Below, piece after piece: positions 50,089 to 59,149 of a stretch of DNA of 64,000 bases (positions are counted from its first letter, which is position 1; the number at the start of each line of letters is the position of its first letter). The DNA lies in assembly GCA_040772505.1 (NCBI GenBank), contig JAXGYA010000002.1, positions 556,684 through 620,683 of the forward strand. Reading direction: 5' to 3'. A program made the translations under genes and the position numbers. The notes under the pieces are model-generated. The model made no database searches, had not been told where the DNA came from, and was given only the letters and a program-made list of their open reading frames with translations. The DNA is from Mariniphaga sp040772505. GTDB taxonomy: Bacteria > Bacteroidota > Bacteroidia > Bacteroidales > Prolixibacteraceae.

Positions 50089-50496
50089 TTAATGTCTGTA
50101 AATCAAATTTATCTCAGAAAGTTCTTGTCCTATCTGGTGAATCCCATCCAAAATTTTCTCTGTCTGTATTTCAGATGGTTTTTTATGTCCTTGCACATAT
50201 TGTGATAAAAGTGTTGGATTCATTCCGATTTTGTCTGCTAAAAACTTTGCATTCAAAACTTTATAGTATTGGAAAAACTGTTTAAAATCAACTTCGAATT
50301 TCAAGTTTTCTTGTGTGATTGTAAGATTCTTTTCTTCAAAGTTTAAGTTTGCAGCTTCCAATGCATTATTCATTAATTCAGTAATCGTTTTTCCTGTAGT
50401 GTAAATAGGATATTCTTCCGAGAATGCAGAAAAACCTGTGTCAGTTTTTTCCACTATCATTGTTATTTTTTTTCTTAACGTTTTCATAACCAACAT
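50089..50496 (-). CDS. hicB: HicB-like antitoxin with C-terminal HTH
   Basis: This 135-residue protein has an N-terminal partial RNase H-like HicB fold (IVEKTDTGFSAFSEEYPIYTTGKTITELM) and a C-terminal helix-turn-helix (LADKIGMNPTLLSQYVQGHKKPS). It neutralises HicA and probably autoregulates the operon through the HTH. It starts 14 bp after the hicA stop. ATG 50487 (MKTLRKK) is an alternative start. Confidence 0.85.
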   Translation of the reverse strand: MLVMKTLRKKITMIVEKTDTGFSAFSEEYPIYTTGKTITELMNNALEAANLNFEEKNLTITQENLKFEVDFKQFFQYYKVLNAKFLADKIGMNPTLLSQYVQGHKKPSEIQTEKILDGIHQIGQELSEINLIYRH

Positions 50497-50510
50497 TTTT
50501 ATTAATCCAA

Positions 50511-50696
50511 CTAATTAATTCCTGCGTCCCTTAAAATCTTTTTTTCTAACCCTTTACCCATTTCCTGACTACCGTGATTCGGGAAAATTATCACACCTTT
50601 CTTCAAATCGTGTTTTAGTTTTACGTGAGAACCTTTCTGTGATATTGGATACCAACCATCTTTAGTCAATATTCGGTATAGCTCAGAGCATTTCAT
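50511..50696 (-). CDS. hicA: HicA mRNA-interferase toxin
   Basis: This 61-residue protein has the double-stranded-RNA-binding-like HicA fold: MKCSELYRILTKDGW, the catalytic-His segment QKGSHVKLKH and the end FPNHGSQEMGKGLEKKILRDAGI. It is complete in length and residues, so probably functional. It is first in the operon, followed by hicB. Confidence 0.9.
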   Translation of the reverse strand: MKCSELYRILTKDGWYPISQKGSHVKLKHDLKKGVIIFPNHGSQEMGKGLEKKILRDAGIN

Positions 50697-50785
50697 TATT
50701 TTTCATTAAGCATACGGCAAAGGTAAATTATTATTTACCTAAATGCAAAGGTTTTCGAATTTTTTGATGGTGATTTTTTCTTCGA

Positions 50786-50840
50786 GCATTGGCTACAACG
50801 GGCAGCGGTATATCTTTCAGGCGGCATATTATGCATGGTG
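50786..50840 (-). repeat. Cassette-boundary repeat (single arm) after serine hydrolase
   Basis: It starts about 11 bp past the serine hydrolase stop. On the minus strand it contains gccgcctgaaagatatacc followed by gctgcccgttgtagcc. It closely matches one arm of the palindrome at 51941-52077 (cggtatat-tttc-ggcggc in both). Only one arm is present, so the partner arm has been lost or replaced. Confidence 0.55.
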
Positions 50841-50850
50841 TTTCTCTCTG

Positions 50851-51888
50851 TCACAGCTTATTAACTATTTTAACCATTGCCTGGAAAACGATATTTGGAC
50901 TGCTTGTTTGGTTAACTGTGCCGGTAATATATACTCTTTTGTCCGGAACATAAAATGCAGCCGAACCAATAGAGCCGCTATGTCCTATTAATTCAGGAAC
51001 AGCTTTAAGTGGAGATAAAAATCTCGGAATGTAAAATTTCTGGATTCCAACACCATATTTAAAGGGGAAGAATATGTTGTTCCATCTCTTGAGTTCAAGA
51101 ATAAATTCTTCAGGAAAATATTTGCCATCAAAGAATGCTCTGATAAATTTCATCTGGTCGGTTGCTGTGCTTGCAATATCGTGATGGGTTGACTTCCAAT
51201 ATCTTTGGATGTCAATTATGTTTTGTTTGAAATATATGGGAGCACAATTGTCGGCTGAACCAGAAGGCAGTACAAAAGTATTTTTCATATCTAATTCGTG
51301 AAAAACAGCAGCCAACAAGTCTTGAATACTTTTATTAGTGACTACTTCCAAAATCCTGTCTAACAGCCTGAAGTTTGTTTCAGAATAGCTTGCCTTTCCT
51401 TTTGCTCCCGGTTGAAATTTCGGTTTCATTTTCTTTACTTCATTAACCACCTTGCTTAGCGGCCAGGATTGGTCATTCCCGTTAAGTATCAAGTCCATAT
51501 TCTTTTTGCCGTCAGCTCTTTTGTCAATCAGGTAACAAGGCAAACCGGATGTATGTGAAATTAAATGACGTATTGTCAATTCGCTTGAATAGTCTTTACC
51601 ATCGAGAACCAATAATCCGTTCAGTATATCATTTGGTAAATAATTTAAAATTTTATCGCTGAGGTTAATTGTCTTGTCTTGACAAAGTCGAAGCGTAATA
51701 AATGAAATGATTAGCTTATTAATACTGGCAATGTAATACTGGCTTTCAGGAGACATGTTCCCGGAAGCTGAAAATAGGCTCATCGACTTGTCACTTGATT
51801 CAATGTGAAAAACCGACCCGTTTATGTTTTTATTCGCAGCTGTCTTTGCAACTATTTTGTCAAGTGATTCCTGATTTAATTTTTTCAT
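50851..51888 (-). CDS. Serine hydrolase, beta-lactamase/PBP-like fold
   Basis: This 345-residue protein lacks a signal peptide. It has the class C beta-lactamase-like triad: SxxK as ASINKL (~residue 54), YxN as SYSETN (~residue 167) and an HSG box (ELIGHSGSIGSAAFYVP). TIRHLISHTSGLP is the conserved family helix. Members hydrolyse esters, amides or D-amino peptides; true beta-lactamase activity is unlikely without export. It is bounded on both sides by related palindromic repeats, so it looks like a one-gene cassette in the accessory island. Confidence 0.85.
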   Translation of the reverse strand: MKKLNQESLDKIVAKTAANKNINGSVFHIESSDKSMSLFSASGNMSPESQYYIASINKLIISFITLRLCQDKTINLSDKILNYLPNDILNGLLVLDGKDYSSELTIRHLISHTSGLPCYLIDKRADGKKNMDLILNGNDQSWPLSKVVNEVKKMKPKFQPGAKGKASYSETNFRLLDRILEVVTNKSIQDLLAAVFHELDMKNTFVLPSGSADNCAPIYFKQNIIDIQRYWKSTHHDIASTATDQMKFIRAFFDGKYFPEEFILELKRWNNIFFPFKYGVGIQKFYIPRFLSPLKAVPELIGHSGSIGSAAFYVPDKRVYITGTVNQTSSPNIVFQAMVKIVNKL

Positions 51889-51940
51889 TCCACTTCTTTT
51901 TTCATTTTTCTAATTGCCCACCTCTATTAATATTAGGCAG

Positions 51941-52077
51941 AGCAGGCATCGGTATATTTTTCGGGCGGCGAAAGGAACTTGAAATTTTCCAGCCGTTAAA
52001 AACTTTGTAGAAAGCTAAAAACCAATTGCTTAAACATTCCCGCCGCCTGAAATATTACCGCATGTTACATGCTGGCT
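51941..52077 (-). repeat. attC-like imperfect palindrome between higA and serine hydrolase
   Basis: The 137-bp element has two nested pairs of arms: agcaggcat with atgctggct at the outside, and gcatcggtatattt...cgggcggcg (51946-51970) with cgccgcctgaaatattaccgcatg (52041-52064) inside. Unpaired bases separate the boxes. It begins about 17 bp past the higA stop. This layout is like integron recombination sites. Confidence 0.6.
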
Positions 52078-52093
52078 TTATTTTTCAGTTCAA

Positions 52094-52387
52094 TTATCCT
52101 TTCTCTGTCAATATAGTGTGTGCCTTAAACACTTTTAAAATAGTGTCAATTGTCGCACTGTTAGCACTACTTTCAAGTTTTGAGATTTGAGCCTTTTGAA
52201 CTCCAACAAGTTTTCCAAGTTCTTCTTGAGTTAAATTTCGTTCTTGCCTTGCGGATTTAATCATTTTCCCCAAAACATCCATGCGAAGTTCGTACTCGTA
52301 TTCGTCACGTTCGGTTGTTCCGACTTTACCAATGTATTTATCTTTCATTTCGGCAAGGGAATAACTTTTTATTTTTTTTGTTGCCAT
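52094..52387 (-). CDS. higA: HigA-like XRE antitoxin
   Basis: This 97-residue protein has a classic XRE helix-turn-helix in its C-terminal half (LTQEELGKLVGVQKAQISKLE) and a charged N-terminal partner-binding arm. It follows the broken HigB-type toxin gene by 12 bp on the minus strand, the standard toxin-antitoxin order of HigBA. With the toxin broken it is now an orphan antitoxin and repressor. Confidence 0.85.
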   Translation of the reverse strand: MATKKIKSYSLAEMKDKYIGKVGTTERDEYEYELRMDVLGKMIKSARQERNLTQEELGKLVGVQKAQISKLESSANSATIDTILKVFKAHTILTEKG

Positions 52388-52399
52388 TTTGTTTACTTT

Positions 52400-52560
52400 T
52401 TATTTATTGTCGAAATATTCATTTTTAATTTTTACTGCCCGGTCAATTTCCTTTTTTGGCACTTTGTCAACCTTTTTAATAAAACCGTGAGTCTAAAACC
52501 AAGGTTTCATTGCCGTCTGTTTTGTCCCAAAACGCTAAAAGTCTAATTTGAAGACCAGCG
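52400..52560 (-). pseudogene. higB: HigB/Gp49-type toxin remnant, truncated and frameshifted
   Basis: The minus-strand frame reads LLAFWDKTDGNETLVL, then after a one-base shift THGFIKKVDKVPKKEI and ends NEYFDNK with a stop at 52400-52402. These are the conserved C-terminal blocks of HigB/phage Gp49-like toxins. The N-terminal half is absent; it abuts the decayed transposase sequence near 52561. Insertion of that element probably destroyed the toxin. Confidence 0.7.
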
Positions 52561-52588
52561 TATTTAGAGTCTGTCTATAAACTATAAA

Positions 52589-53949
52589 TTGCTGATAACT
52601 AATGTCTCTCGAGCCAGGTTATTATTTTTCTTAGTAATTTTAAGAAAAAAGTACGATGAATTTTTTGAAGATTTTAAGATAAAGTTTGGGAAGCCTCGAC
52701 TGGTCAAGGAGTCGGAGTTGGGACTGATAGATACCATACTTGAACAACACCCAACCTTGTTGGGCTTTTGTCCGAAGATTCACTATCGGCAAGAAGCCAA
52801 GTGCATTTGCTCGGAAAGATACCCCAAGTATGGAACAGATAGTCAGGGCTGCAATCTACAAGGAACTGAAAGGACTTGAATACAGAGAATTGGAATTTCA
52901 CCAGACAGACTCGAAGGATATGTGCGGCATTTTTAAAAATAGACGAACTGCGCCCTTACAGCTTCAGGTGTACCAAAAATACATTGAGGATTAAAGCGGA
53001 CAATTCTGCAAAAACTGCTTGTCGAACTGAACAAGATAGCGATAATCGCGGGCATCGAGGACATCGAAAGGATAAGACAGGACAGCACAGTAGTGGAAAC
53101 CAACATGTCTTTCTTGACCAATAATTCGATACTTGGGATTGCATAAAAGAAGCCTATCGGCTGCTGGGACATTTGAGCGAAGAAGTGAACGGGCTAAAAT
53201 ACCTTTTGACTACACGAAGCAGGGGAAGAAGACCTATTTCAAAATAAACAACACCAAAGGGGACAAGCGCAAAGACCTGTTCAGCAACCAGTTGGTATTG
53301 TTCTTGAAAATTTTCAACCAGGTTTCCAACGTGATAAAAAAAGCCGTCCTTCGGCATTAAAGCAACGATATTGGCAACCCAGTTAGAGGAGCATATCGAG
53401 GTGATGCAGCTGGTATACGATATGGCTTACCTCAAAGAGATAAAAGGGGAAAAGGTGCCCAACGAAGAGAAAATATATTCCATCTATGAGCGGCACACCG
53501 ACATAATAGTGAAAGGTTCCAGGACATAAAGTTTGGGCACAAAGTCGATTTCAGCAGCGGAAAAAGCAACCTGGTCTTAAATTGCCAGGTTTTGAGGGGC
53601 AACCCTTCCGACAGCAAATTGTTTTAAAGCCATTGATGCGGTGATTGAAAATTATGGCAAAGTACCGCGCGATTGCACCACCGACGGAGGATATGCTTCT
53701 TTGGCAAACCAGTCCTATGCCAAAGGAAAAGGGATAATCAACATCGTGTTCAATAAGATTGTCGGCAGCCTTGCGAACATCGCCACCAGCAAGAACATGG
53801 AGACAAGGCTGAAAAAATGGCGCAGTGGCATGGAGGCTCATAATTTCCAACATCAAGCGCGGCTTCAACCTGACCGCTGTACGTGGAAAGGTTTTGAACA
53901 CTTCGAGCCAAAGTCTTATGGAGCGTCATTGCCTATAATATCAGGGTGA
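52589..53949 (+). pseudogene. Decayed transposase of the DUF772 (IS5/IS1182-like) type
   Basis: Several short frames carry pieces of one transposase: DTILEQHP, then SMEQIVRAAIYKELKGLEYRE and EFHQTDSKD (N-terminal DUF772 domain), KKTYFKINNTKGDKRKDLFSNQ, the segment around KFGHKVDFSSGKSNLVLN, and CTTDGGYASLANQSYAKGKGI (DDE region). At least five frameshifts or stops separate them. It is non-functional. Its left edge lies at the break in higB and its right part is cut by the IS21 element at 53979. Confidence 0.75.
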
Positions 53950-54106
53950 TTGCAAAGTGGTGAAGTTGCTGATAGAGGTGGCGATTTCGGTCTGACCATG
54001 CCAGCCTTTTCGGTTGAAACGGTGCCACTCTAAAAGATGCACAATTATACAAAAAATTTAGTTCACATTTTTTAAAATTCCCTTTCTCATCGATTCTCCT
54101 TTCAGG

Positions 54107-54791
54107 TCAATTGGTGCGAAGAGTTGACAATTCTGTCAGGATTGCGTCTGCAATTGTTCCTTCCCCGATGATGTCATACCAAACAGAAACCGGAATCTGC
54201 GACACGATGATTGTGGATGCCTGATTATACCTGTCGTCAATAATATCCATCAGTGCTTCCCGGCAGTGGTTATCCAGCGGGTGAAGCCCGAAGTCGTCGA
54301 GAATCAGCAAATTTGTTTTTTGATTTTTTAATTCTTTGAGGTAAGTACCATCTGTTTTTGAGAGCCTTAACCGCGTAAACAAACGGGCAGTGTTTGAGTA
54401 AAACACCTTCAATCCATTTAAACAAGCCTGATGCCCGAGTGCCTGTGCCAGATAGCTTTTCCCCACACCCGAAGCACCGGTAGCAATAAGATTCTCTTTG
54501 CGTCGGATAAAATCTAGGGTTGCAAGACGTGAGAACATGTTTCTGTCAAGGTTCCGGGCAGGTGAAAAATCCACCTCTTCCACACTTGCCTTTTGCCGGA
54601 AAGCTGCCTGTCTTAAAAGCCTTTCGGTTTTTTGGTTTTGCCTGCTTTCCCATTCATGGTCGGTTAGCAATTAGGTACTCATCGGGAGTACAACTGTCCA
54701 TTGTGTTGTTTTTTACATGCTGCAGGTGCAGTTCGGCCATTGCGCCAATACGCATCTGCCTTAGTTTTTCAACTGTCTGATTGTTGTTCAT
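54107..54791 (-). pseudogene. istB: IstB (IS21 helper ATPase), frameshifted
   Basis: The start at 54791 gives MNNNQTVEKLRQMRIGAMAE and runs into a stop near 54660. The rest continues in another frame from TDHEWESRQNQ, through the Walker A region ATGASGVGKSYLAQAL and Walker B LLILDDFG. Two further single-base losses near the 3' end disturb the usual ADAIL-DRIVNSSH-IDLKGES ending. IstB is the AAA+ transposition helper of IS21; this copy is inactive. Confidence 0.8.
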
Positions 54792-54809
54792 AAAATAATT
54801 TTTAAAATG

Positions 54810-56354
54810 TTAATTATAAGCTCCTGAGCCACGTATATTAGCGTGCTCCGGAATATGTGGTGTGTTTTCATCTTCAGTGGTTATAGGTTCTTTATCCAGA
54901 TTGTTTTTAAGAATATTGCTGATGCGTTTATAGGAACTGGTACCAGCATGCAATGCTCTCTGGCAGGCATCGTTCAGCCTTTGGGAACCATACGCCCGGT
55001 GGAGTTGGATGATGCCCATAGCCCGCTTATAACCGGTTTCCGGGTAATCACATTCTTTAAGGACATTTTCAACTACTGCCAGAACGTTTTCACCGTGCCG
55101 GGATGCCTTGTTCTTAAAATACCCCGGGCTCCAGTCGGAATAGGCTTTGTGGGTGCTGCTTAAATGGTCTTTGTTGGTGTTGTAGCTCCCTGTTGCCGGA
55201 TTACGTTTGTGCAGGGCAATACGCTGGCGGTTGTAATACACCTCTACCATCGATTTGGTATAGTGAATAAGCGTATGCTGCCCGATATAGCGGTATGGGA
55301 CACTGTAATAACTTTTGTCGGGGGAGAAATAAACATACCCGATTTTTGCACCTTCGCTCTGCGGTAATCTTTAAGCTGATAGGTTGTTTCAGGAAGTGGC
55401 TTTAAGTAGCCGCGTTCTACTGACTGGAAAAGCTCCCTGCGGCTTGCTTGCCTGCGCTGAAAAAGTAAATTATTATATCCTTCCAGTAACTTTCTTATCT
55501 CGCGGTTTAAATCGGCAAGTGAGAAAAAGGTCATGTTCCGCATGGGATAGTAAATACGCTGATAAGCGAGGTGGACGGCATTTTCGACCAGAGCTTTGTC
55601 CTGCGGCGAATAGCTGCGCGTGGGGTTGATAACACAACCATAATGGCGGGCAAAGTCTTTGAACGTGCGGTTGATGTCCGGTTCGTATTTGCTTGCCATG
55701 GTTACTGCCGATTTTAAATTGTCGGAAACAATGGCCTTGGGCACACCGCCGAAAAAGGAGAGTGCACCAGCCATACAGGTTACCAAATCCTCGCGTTTCT
55801 GGCTCACGCAGGCTTCCACGTATGTGTACTGGCTATTGGGAAGAATAGCAATAAAAACCTCAACCTGAACCAGTTCCCCTGTCTCTCTGTTGGTGATATG
55901 CAGCTTTTTACCCGCAAAATCAATATAAACTTCTTTCCCTGCTTCATGCTCCAGTTTCATCGAACCTTCTGCTTTGCTGTACTTGCGGTTGTAATGCTCC
56001 ATAAACTGGGTGTAGCTGTAGGGGTTGGAAACTTCCTGTCGGTATTCCAGGTAATGGTAACTGAATGTAAAACCGGGATGATTGCGCTGCTGGTTTATAC
56101 GGTCAAAGTAAACCATTAATTGGTTGTAGCGGTCATTTACAATCGTTGTGGGCTGTGAAAAGCTCCTCCAGACTGCTACTGTCCATTGCCAGCAGTTCTT
56201 CCGGGCTGTGGTCGCTGCCCATCACCTGTTTGATATAACTGTTGACTGTATTGCGGGATATACCCAGCAACTGACCAATCTGTCGGTTGCTAACGCCATC
56301 TTTGTGCAGTGTAATAATTTGTTTCAAATCCATCGAATCAAGTTTATTTGCCAT
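54810..56354 (-). pseudogene. istA: IstA (IS21 transposase), broken into three frames
   Basis: The start at 56354 gives an HTH domain (LHKDGVSNRQIGQLLGISRNTVNSYI) that ends in a premature stop near 56135. The DDE core continues in a second frame (YIDFAGKKL with first D, VSDNLKSAV with second D, DKALVENAVHLAYQRIY with E). The C-terminal part is in a third frame from about 55250 (YYNRQRIALHKRNP). Two single-base shifts would restore the gene. Confidence 0.82.
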
Positions 56355-56575
56355 ATCGCTAAAATTTTTGTGCGATATAGTCTTATTTTCCTGATCTCTC
56401 AAAGTGGCACAAAACGAACCGTTAATGTAACCGACCGGCCATGAATGGCACAAATCGAACCGGAAAATCTTATACCATTTAATTAAATAATGGCACAGTT
56501 TGGACCGGAATCACTGGCACTAACAACTCCGAAAACACTGGCACAAATCGAACCGAAATAGCCAATTGCACATTC

Positions 56576-56667
56576 GTCGGGAAGACAAGGGGCGCATTGA
56601 ATCATTCACGGTGTGCCTTCAAGTCACGCCGTGAATAAGTCGGAAAAACAAGGGGCCGCATTAAACC
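56576..56667. repeat. Direct repeats flanking a 12-bp hairpin
   Basis: Two imperfect direct repeats, gtcggga-agacaaggggc and gtcggaa-aaacaaggggc with gcatt(g/a)aa following, flank an inverted repeat (attcacggtgtg 56604-56615 and cacgccgtgaat 56625-56636, one wobble). The segment lies just outside the IS21 right end and contains no gene. It may be a target-site relic or the end of another lost element. Confidence 0.45.
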
Positions 56668-56763
56668 CCCTTATGCTTCCTCGCTGAGCTGCAAGGGTTA
56701 AGCCCAACCTGCAGGCAGCCATGAATTAAAACACAATTGAGCGTGAATTTTGATGATAACTAC

Positions 56764-56811
56764 CCATGAAAAAAGGCAGCAGGAAAATCATCCCACTGCC
56801 TTTTTTCATGG
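56764..56811. terminator. Perfect 16-bp hairpin, bidirectional terminator candidate
   Basis: The arms ccatgaaaaaaggcag (56764-56779) and ctgccttttttcatgg (56796-56811) pair without mismatch. The A6/T6 tracts are inside the stem. It lies 41 bp past the stop of the minus-strand AlbA_2 gene and can end transcripts from either side. Confidence 0.7.
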
Positions 56812-56851
56812 CCCAACTGTGCCTTAATTCCTAAAATGTTATACAATGCTA

Positions 56852-57850
56852 TTATTCACTTTTAAAAATAATTTCCTTTTTTAAAGGTCCATTAGTAAAA
56901 TCATCACTTCTAAGTATTATCTCAGCAAAAATTTCATGAGGTTCTTCTTCTAAAACAAATAGGTATTGGTAGAATACATCTTTTTCGGATGAATGTTGAG
57001 CTAGACTAATTGCTGATTTTCTAGCTAAACTATTTCTCTCTAGAATGACGTAATCATCTTCGTCCGTATATGTAACATGTAAATTCGGTGTTTGAATAGA
57101 CTCAAAACCAATGCCCATAAATGAAGAGCTGTTTTTCCTTTTTTGTTTTCTTAACTCTTTTTCTAAATCTGATTCAGAAATTAGTGCAAAGCCATCTCCT
57201 TTAAATACCTTAATTTCTGCTTCAAGATCAATTGATTTATTTGAATTGTTTATTATTTCAATATCAACACATTTCAGTTCAAGTTCTGCAAAGTATTCAT
57301 TGTCCGAATATTTAAAATAAGGTTTTATAGTTATATCATCCTTTCTATCTTGATTCAAGAATTTAACTTTGTATATTTCATCCAAATCCTTTCTGTCTAT
57401 TTTTTTAGTAGCAGTACCAATTCTGATAAATCCATCTCCAGTTCGGAATTCTAACTTATCATTAATTGGATTCTTGACATCTTTTTTAAAGAGATATGGT
57501 CTATCATTATTTCCTTGTATTTTAAAACATCCTATTTTTTTACCTTCATATTCAAGGTATCTAAAATCAAAATTGATTTTTGGTTCAATATTGTCGAATA
57601 CAAATTTCTGAAATGTAGCTTCATCAATTGTCTCGTCCACATCAAAAAATTCATTAGCAATACCTCCTTTTTCTTTAATTCCAACAAAAATATATTTTGG
57701 ATTATTAGAAGGATGATTTGCAAAAGAAGAAATATCCTTTAAAATATCATTTCTTTTCAAATACTTTCCAAGTTGATAATGCTCTTTCTTAAAATCAAGA
57801 CCACTACTTTCGGAATCGTACTTTATTATGTCACAAATTTCGCGATTCAT
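56852..57850 (-). CDS. AlbA_2/Schlafen-like domain protein
   Basis: ATG 57850 is preferred, since an upstream ATG at 57865 lies inside the palindromic repeat. The N-terminal ~150 residues form an AlbA_2 (divergent Schlafen/putative DNA-binding) domain: ESSGLDFKKEHYQL, DILKDISSFANHPS, KYIFVGIKEKGG, and EYEGKKIGCFKIQGNNDRPY. The C-terminal ~180 residues are beta-rich and not recognised. Related proteins occur as transcription regulators and in defence islands as nucleic-acid-binding or nuclease modules. Function here is unknown; the setting in a cassette-like island suggests an accessory role. Confidence 0.72.
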   Translation of the reverse strand: MNREICDIIKYDSESSGLDFKKEHYQLGKYLKRNDILKDISSFANHPSNNPKYIFVGIKEKGGIANEFFDVDETIDEATFQKFVFDNIEPKINFDFRYLEYEGKKIGCFKIQGNNDRPYLFKKDVKNPINDKLEFRTGDGFIRIGTATKKIDRKDLDEIYKVKFLNQDRKDDITIKPYFKYSDNEYFAELELKCVDIEIINNSNKSIDLEAEIKVFKGDGFALISESDLEKELRKQKRKNSSSFMGIGFESIQTPNLHVTYTDEDDYVILERNSLARKSAISLAQHSSEKDVFYQYLFVLEEEPHEIFAEIILRSDDFTNGPLKKEIIFKSE

Positions 57851-57861
57851 TTTATAATATT

Positions 57862-57994
57862 GCATAACGGTTGGCGGTATGAAACGTTGGGGATTGCGGG
57901 CTACATTCTTGTCAAGTTACATCGAACTTGATGCGTGGCAGAATGCTTAAATAACCACTTGAACCCCAATGTTTTATGACCGCGTGTTATCGGC
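57862..57994 (-). repeat. attC-like imperfect palindrome after TraB-like gene
   Basis: The 133-bp element has arms of about 31 bp. On the minus strand the left arm reads gccgataacacgcggtc, and the right arm ends taccgccaaccgttatgc. Paired boxes are ATAAC/GTTAT, GCGGT/ACCGC and TTGGGG/CCCCAA, with unequal spacers between them. It begins 8 bp past the stop of the TraB-like gene and ends at the start of the AlbA_2 gene. Confidence 0.65.
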
Positions 57995-58001
57995 TGTCTC
58001 T

Positions 58002-58772
58002 TTATTCATAATAATTTTTCACTTCGAATTCGTTTTGCTTTAGTAATTCCAATAAAAAATATTTATGGTCGTTACCAACTAAAACAACTATTTTTTTATC
58101 TGGATATTCATTTGAATAACCGCTTATTTTTTCAAACATTTCTTTATTACGTCTATCCCAAAAATCTTTTCTCAATTCTGAAAATTCTAACCATTTTTCT
58201 AGTTCTTCGGTTTGTTTCACAATAGATATCATTAGTTCAAAGTTAATTTTATTCTTCAGAGCAAAAAATTTAGTTGCAACATCTGAATTTGCTTCTGTCA
58301 ATGAGCGAAACTCAACATTAGCATAACTAATTAAAGCGGATAAGAGAATTTCAAAGTTAGTTTTGCTATTTGCAGAAAGTTTATTGTTTTCATATAGGTT
58401 GAGCATTTCGTTAAACATCTGACTTTCTTTCTCAAAATAATTTTCTCGCTTATAAAATTCATTTCTACCATCTATTTCGAAAGGTCTTAGTTCAACGGTA
58501 TGCAGTTGTTGGTACTTATAACTTGCAATATTCTCATTCGTAGAAAGTAAATCTGGATATTTTTCCAAATTTAATTGATAATCTTCCGTAAAATACTTTT
58601 CTTCTAATTCAATTAAAATCAGGTCTGGTTTTATTTTGTTAAGTGCATAAGTTAAAGAGTCAGCATTTATATAATTTTTTTCTTCGTGTGCAGTTCCAAT
58701 CAGCCAAATTTTTTTCTGTCCGTAACAAATTGAGACTACTAGAAATAATAAAATTGTTAAGACTTTCTTCAT
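58002..58772 (-). CDS. Secreted TraB/TIKI-superfamily protein
   Basis: ATG 58772 gives a signal peptide (VLTILLFLVVSICYGQ); the frame extends upstream to 58964 only through the palindrome. The 256-residue protein has the superfamily's N-terminal WLIGTAHEE with a following DLILIELEE, and the C-terminal VVLVGNDHKYFL. TraB/GumN/TIKI proteins are membrane-linked or secreted, and animal TIKI is a metalloprotease using the GTAH-type site. Substrate here is unknown. The protein is probably periplasmic. Confidence 0.65.
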   Translation of the reverse strand: MKKVLTILLFLVVSICYGQKKIWLIGTAHEEKNYINADSLTYALNKIKPDLILIELEEKYFTEDYQLNLEKYPDLLSTNENIASYKYQQLHTVELRPFEIDGRNEFYKRENYFEKESQMFNEMLNLYENNKLSANSKTNFEILLSALISYANVEFRSLTEANSDVATKFFALKNKINFELMISIVKQTEELEKWLEFSELRKDFWDRRNKEMFEKISGYSNEYPDKKIVVLVGNDHKYFLLELLKQNEFEVKNYYE

Positions 58773-58791
58773 GCTTGTTTTTTTTGTGAGA

Positions 58792-58928
58792 TTGCCGATA
58801 ACGGTTACGTGTATGGTGTCGTTTGGCATTTCGAAGCACTTTACTGTCAAACCGCTACAAAGTTTATTAAATGTAACGCCCTTGAAATTAGCACTATCCG
58901 CCCAATGATTTATACACTTTGTTAGCAA
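58792..58928 (-). repeat. attC-like imperfect palindrome before TraB-like gene
   Basis: The 137-bp element pairs ttgccgataac (58792-58802) with gttagcaa (58921-58928), gtgtat with atacac, and tttggc with gcccaa, each box separated by unpaired spacers. On the minus strand it follows a short frame ending in IEKTIKETLND and a TGA near 58960. That frame looks like the tail of a lost gene. The layout matches the palindrome at 57862-57994. Confidence 0.6.
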
Positions 58929-59054
58929 CTGGGCGTTGATTCTTCCAGTCTGTTTTTCAGTCATTTAAGGTTTCTTTAATTGTCTTTTCAATCTGCACAA
59001 AACTGTCAACGGAGCGCAAATTTATTTTGTTTTTTTGTGGGAGGGCAACCCTAA

Positions 59055-59149
59055 AACCGCCCTTAAAGGCGGTTACTTGGGCTGGCTTTGTAAGCTCTTT
59101 GGCAAGTTTTGGTCGTGCGTTGGCTCGTGGGGCTTGCCAATGTGCTTAC
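59055..59149. repeat. Two hairpins in the 58929-59169 gap
   Basis: The first is aaccgcc / ggcggtt (59055-59074). The second has 17-base arms at 59090-59106 and 59133-59149: gtaagc-tctt-tggcaag against cttgcca-atgt-gcttac. It is built of two complementary boxes separated by a non-complementary 4-nt spacer. This is again the box/spacer design of attC sites, and it lies 21 bp past the stop of the frameshifted gene at 59170. No gene is seen in this gap. Confidence 0.5.

Larger units (their letters stand above)
53979..56564 (-). mobile_element. Decayed IS21-family element with multiple terminal repeats
   Basis: Both ends carry inverted copies of a tggc-attTCGGT...tgcCAG pattern: tggcgatttcggtc at 53979 and, on the other strand, tggctatttcggtt at 56564. 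Further internal copies follow (ttttcggttgaaacggtgcca; several tggcacaaatcgaaccg units at 56402-56550). Multiple terminal repeats are typical of IS21, where IstA binds them. The element contains broken istA and istB genes. Ends are uncertain by a few bases and no target duplication was found. Confidence 0.75.

Noticed and set aside
50851..51888. Beta-lactamase resistance gene
   Set aside because: The triad fits the broad serine-hydrolase family, but there is no signal peptide and no class-specific resistance motif.
54107..56354. Programmed frameshifting in istA/istB
   Set aside because: The shifts lack the slippery A-runs used by transposons, fall at several unrelated places, and IS21 does not normally use frameshifting.
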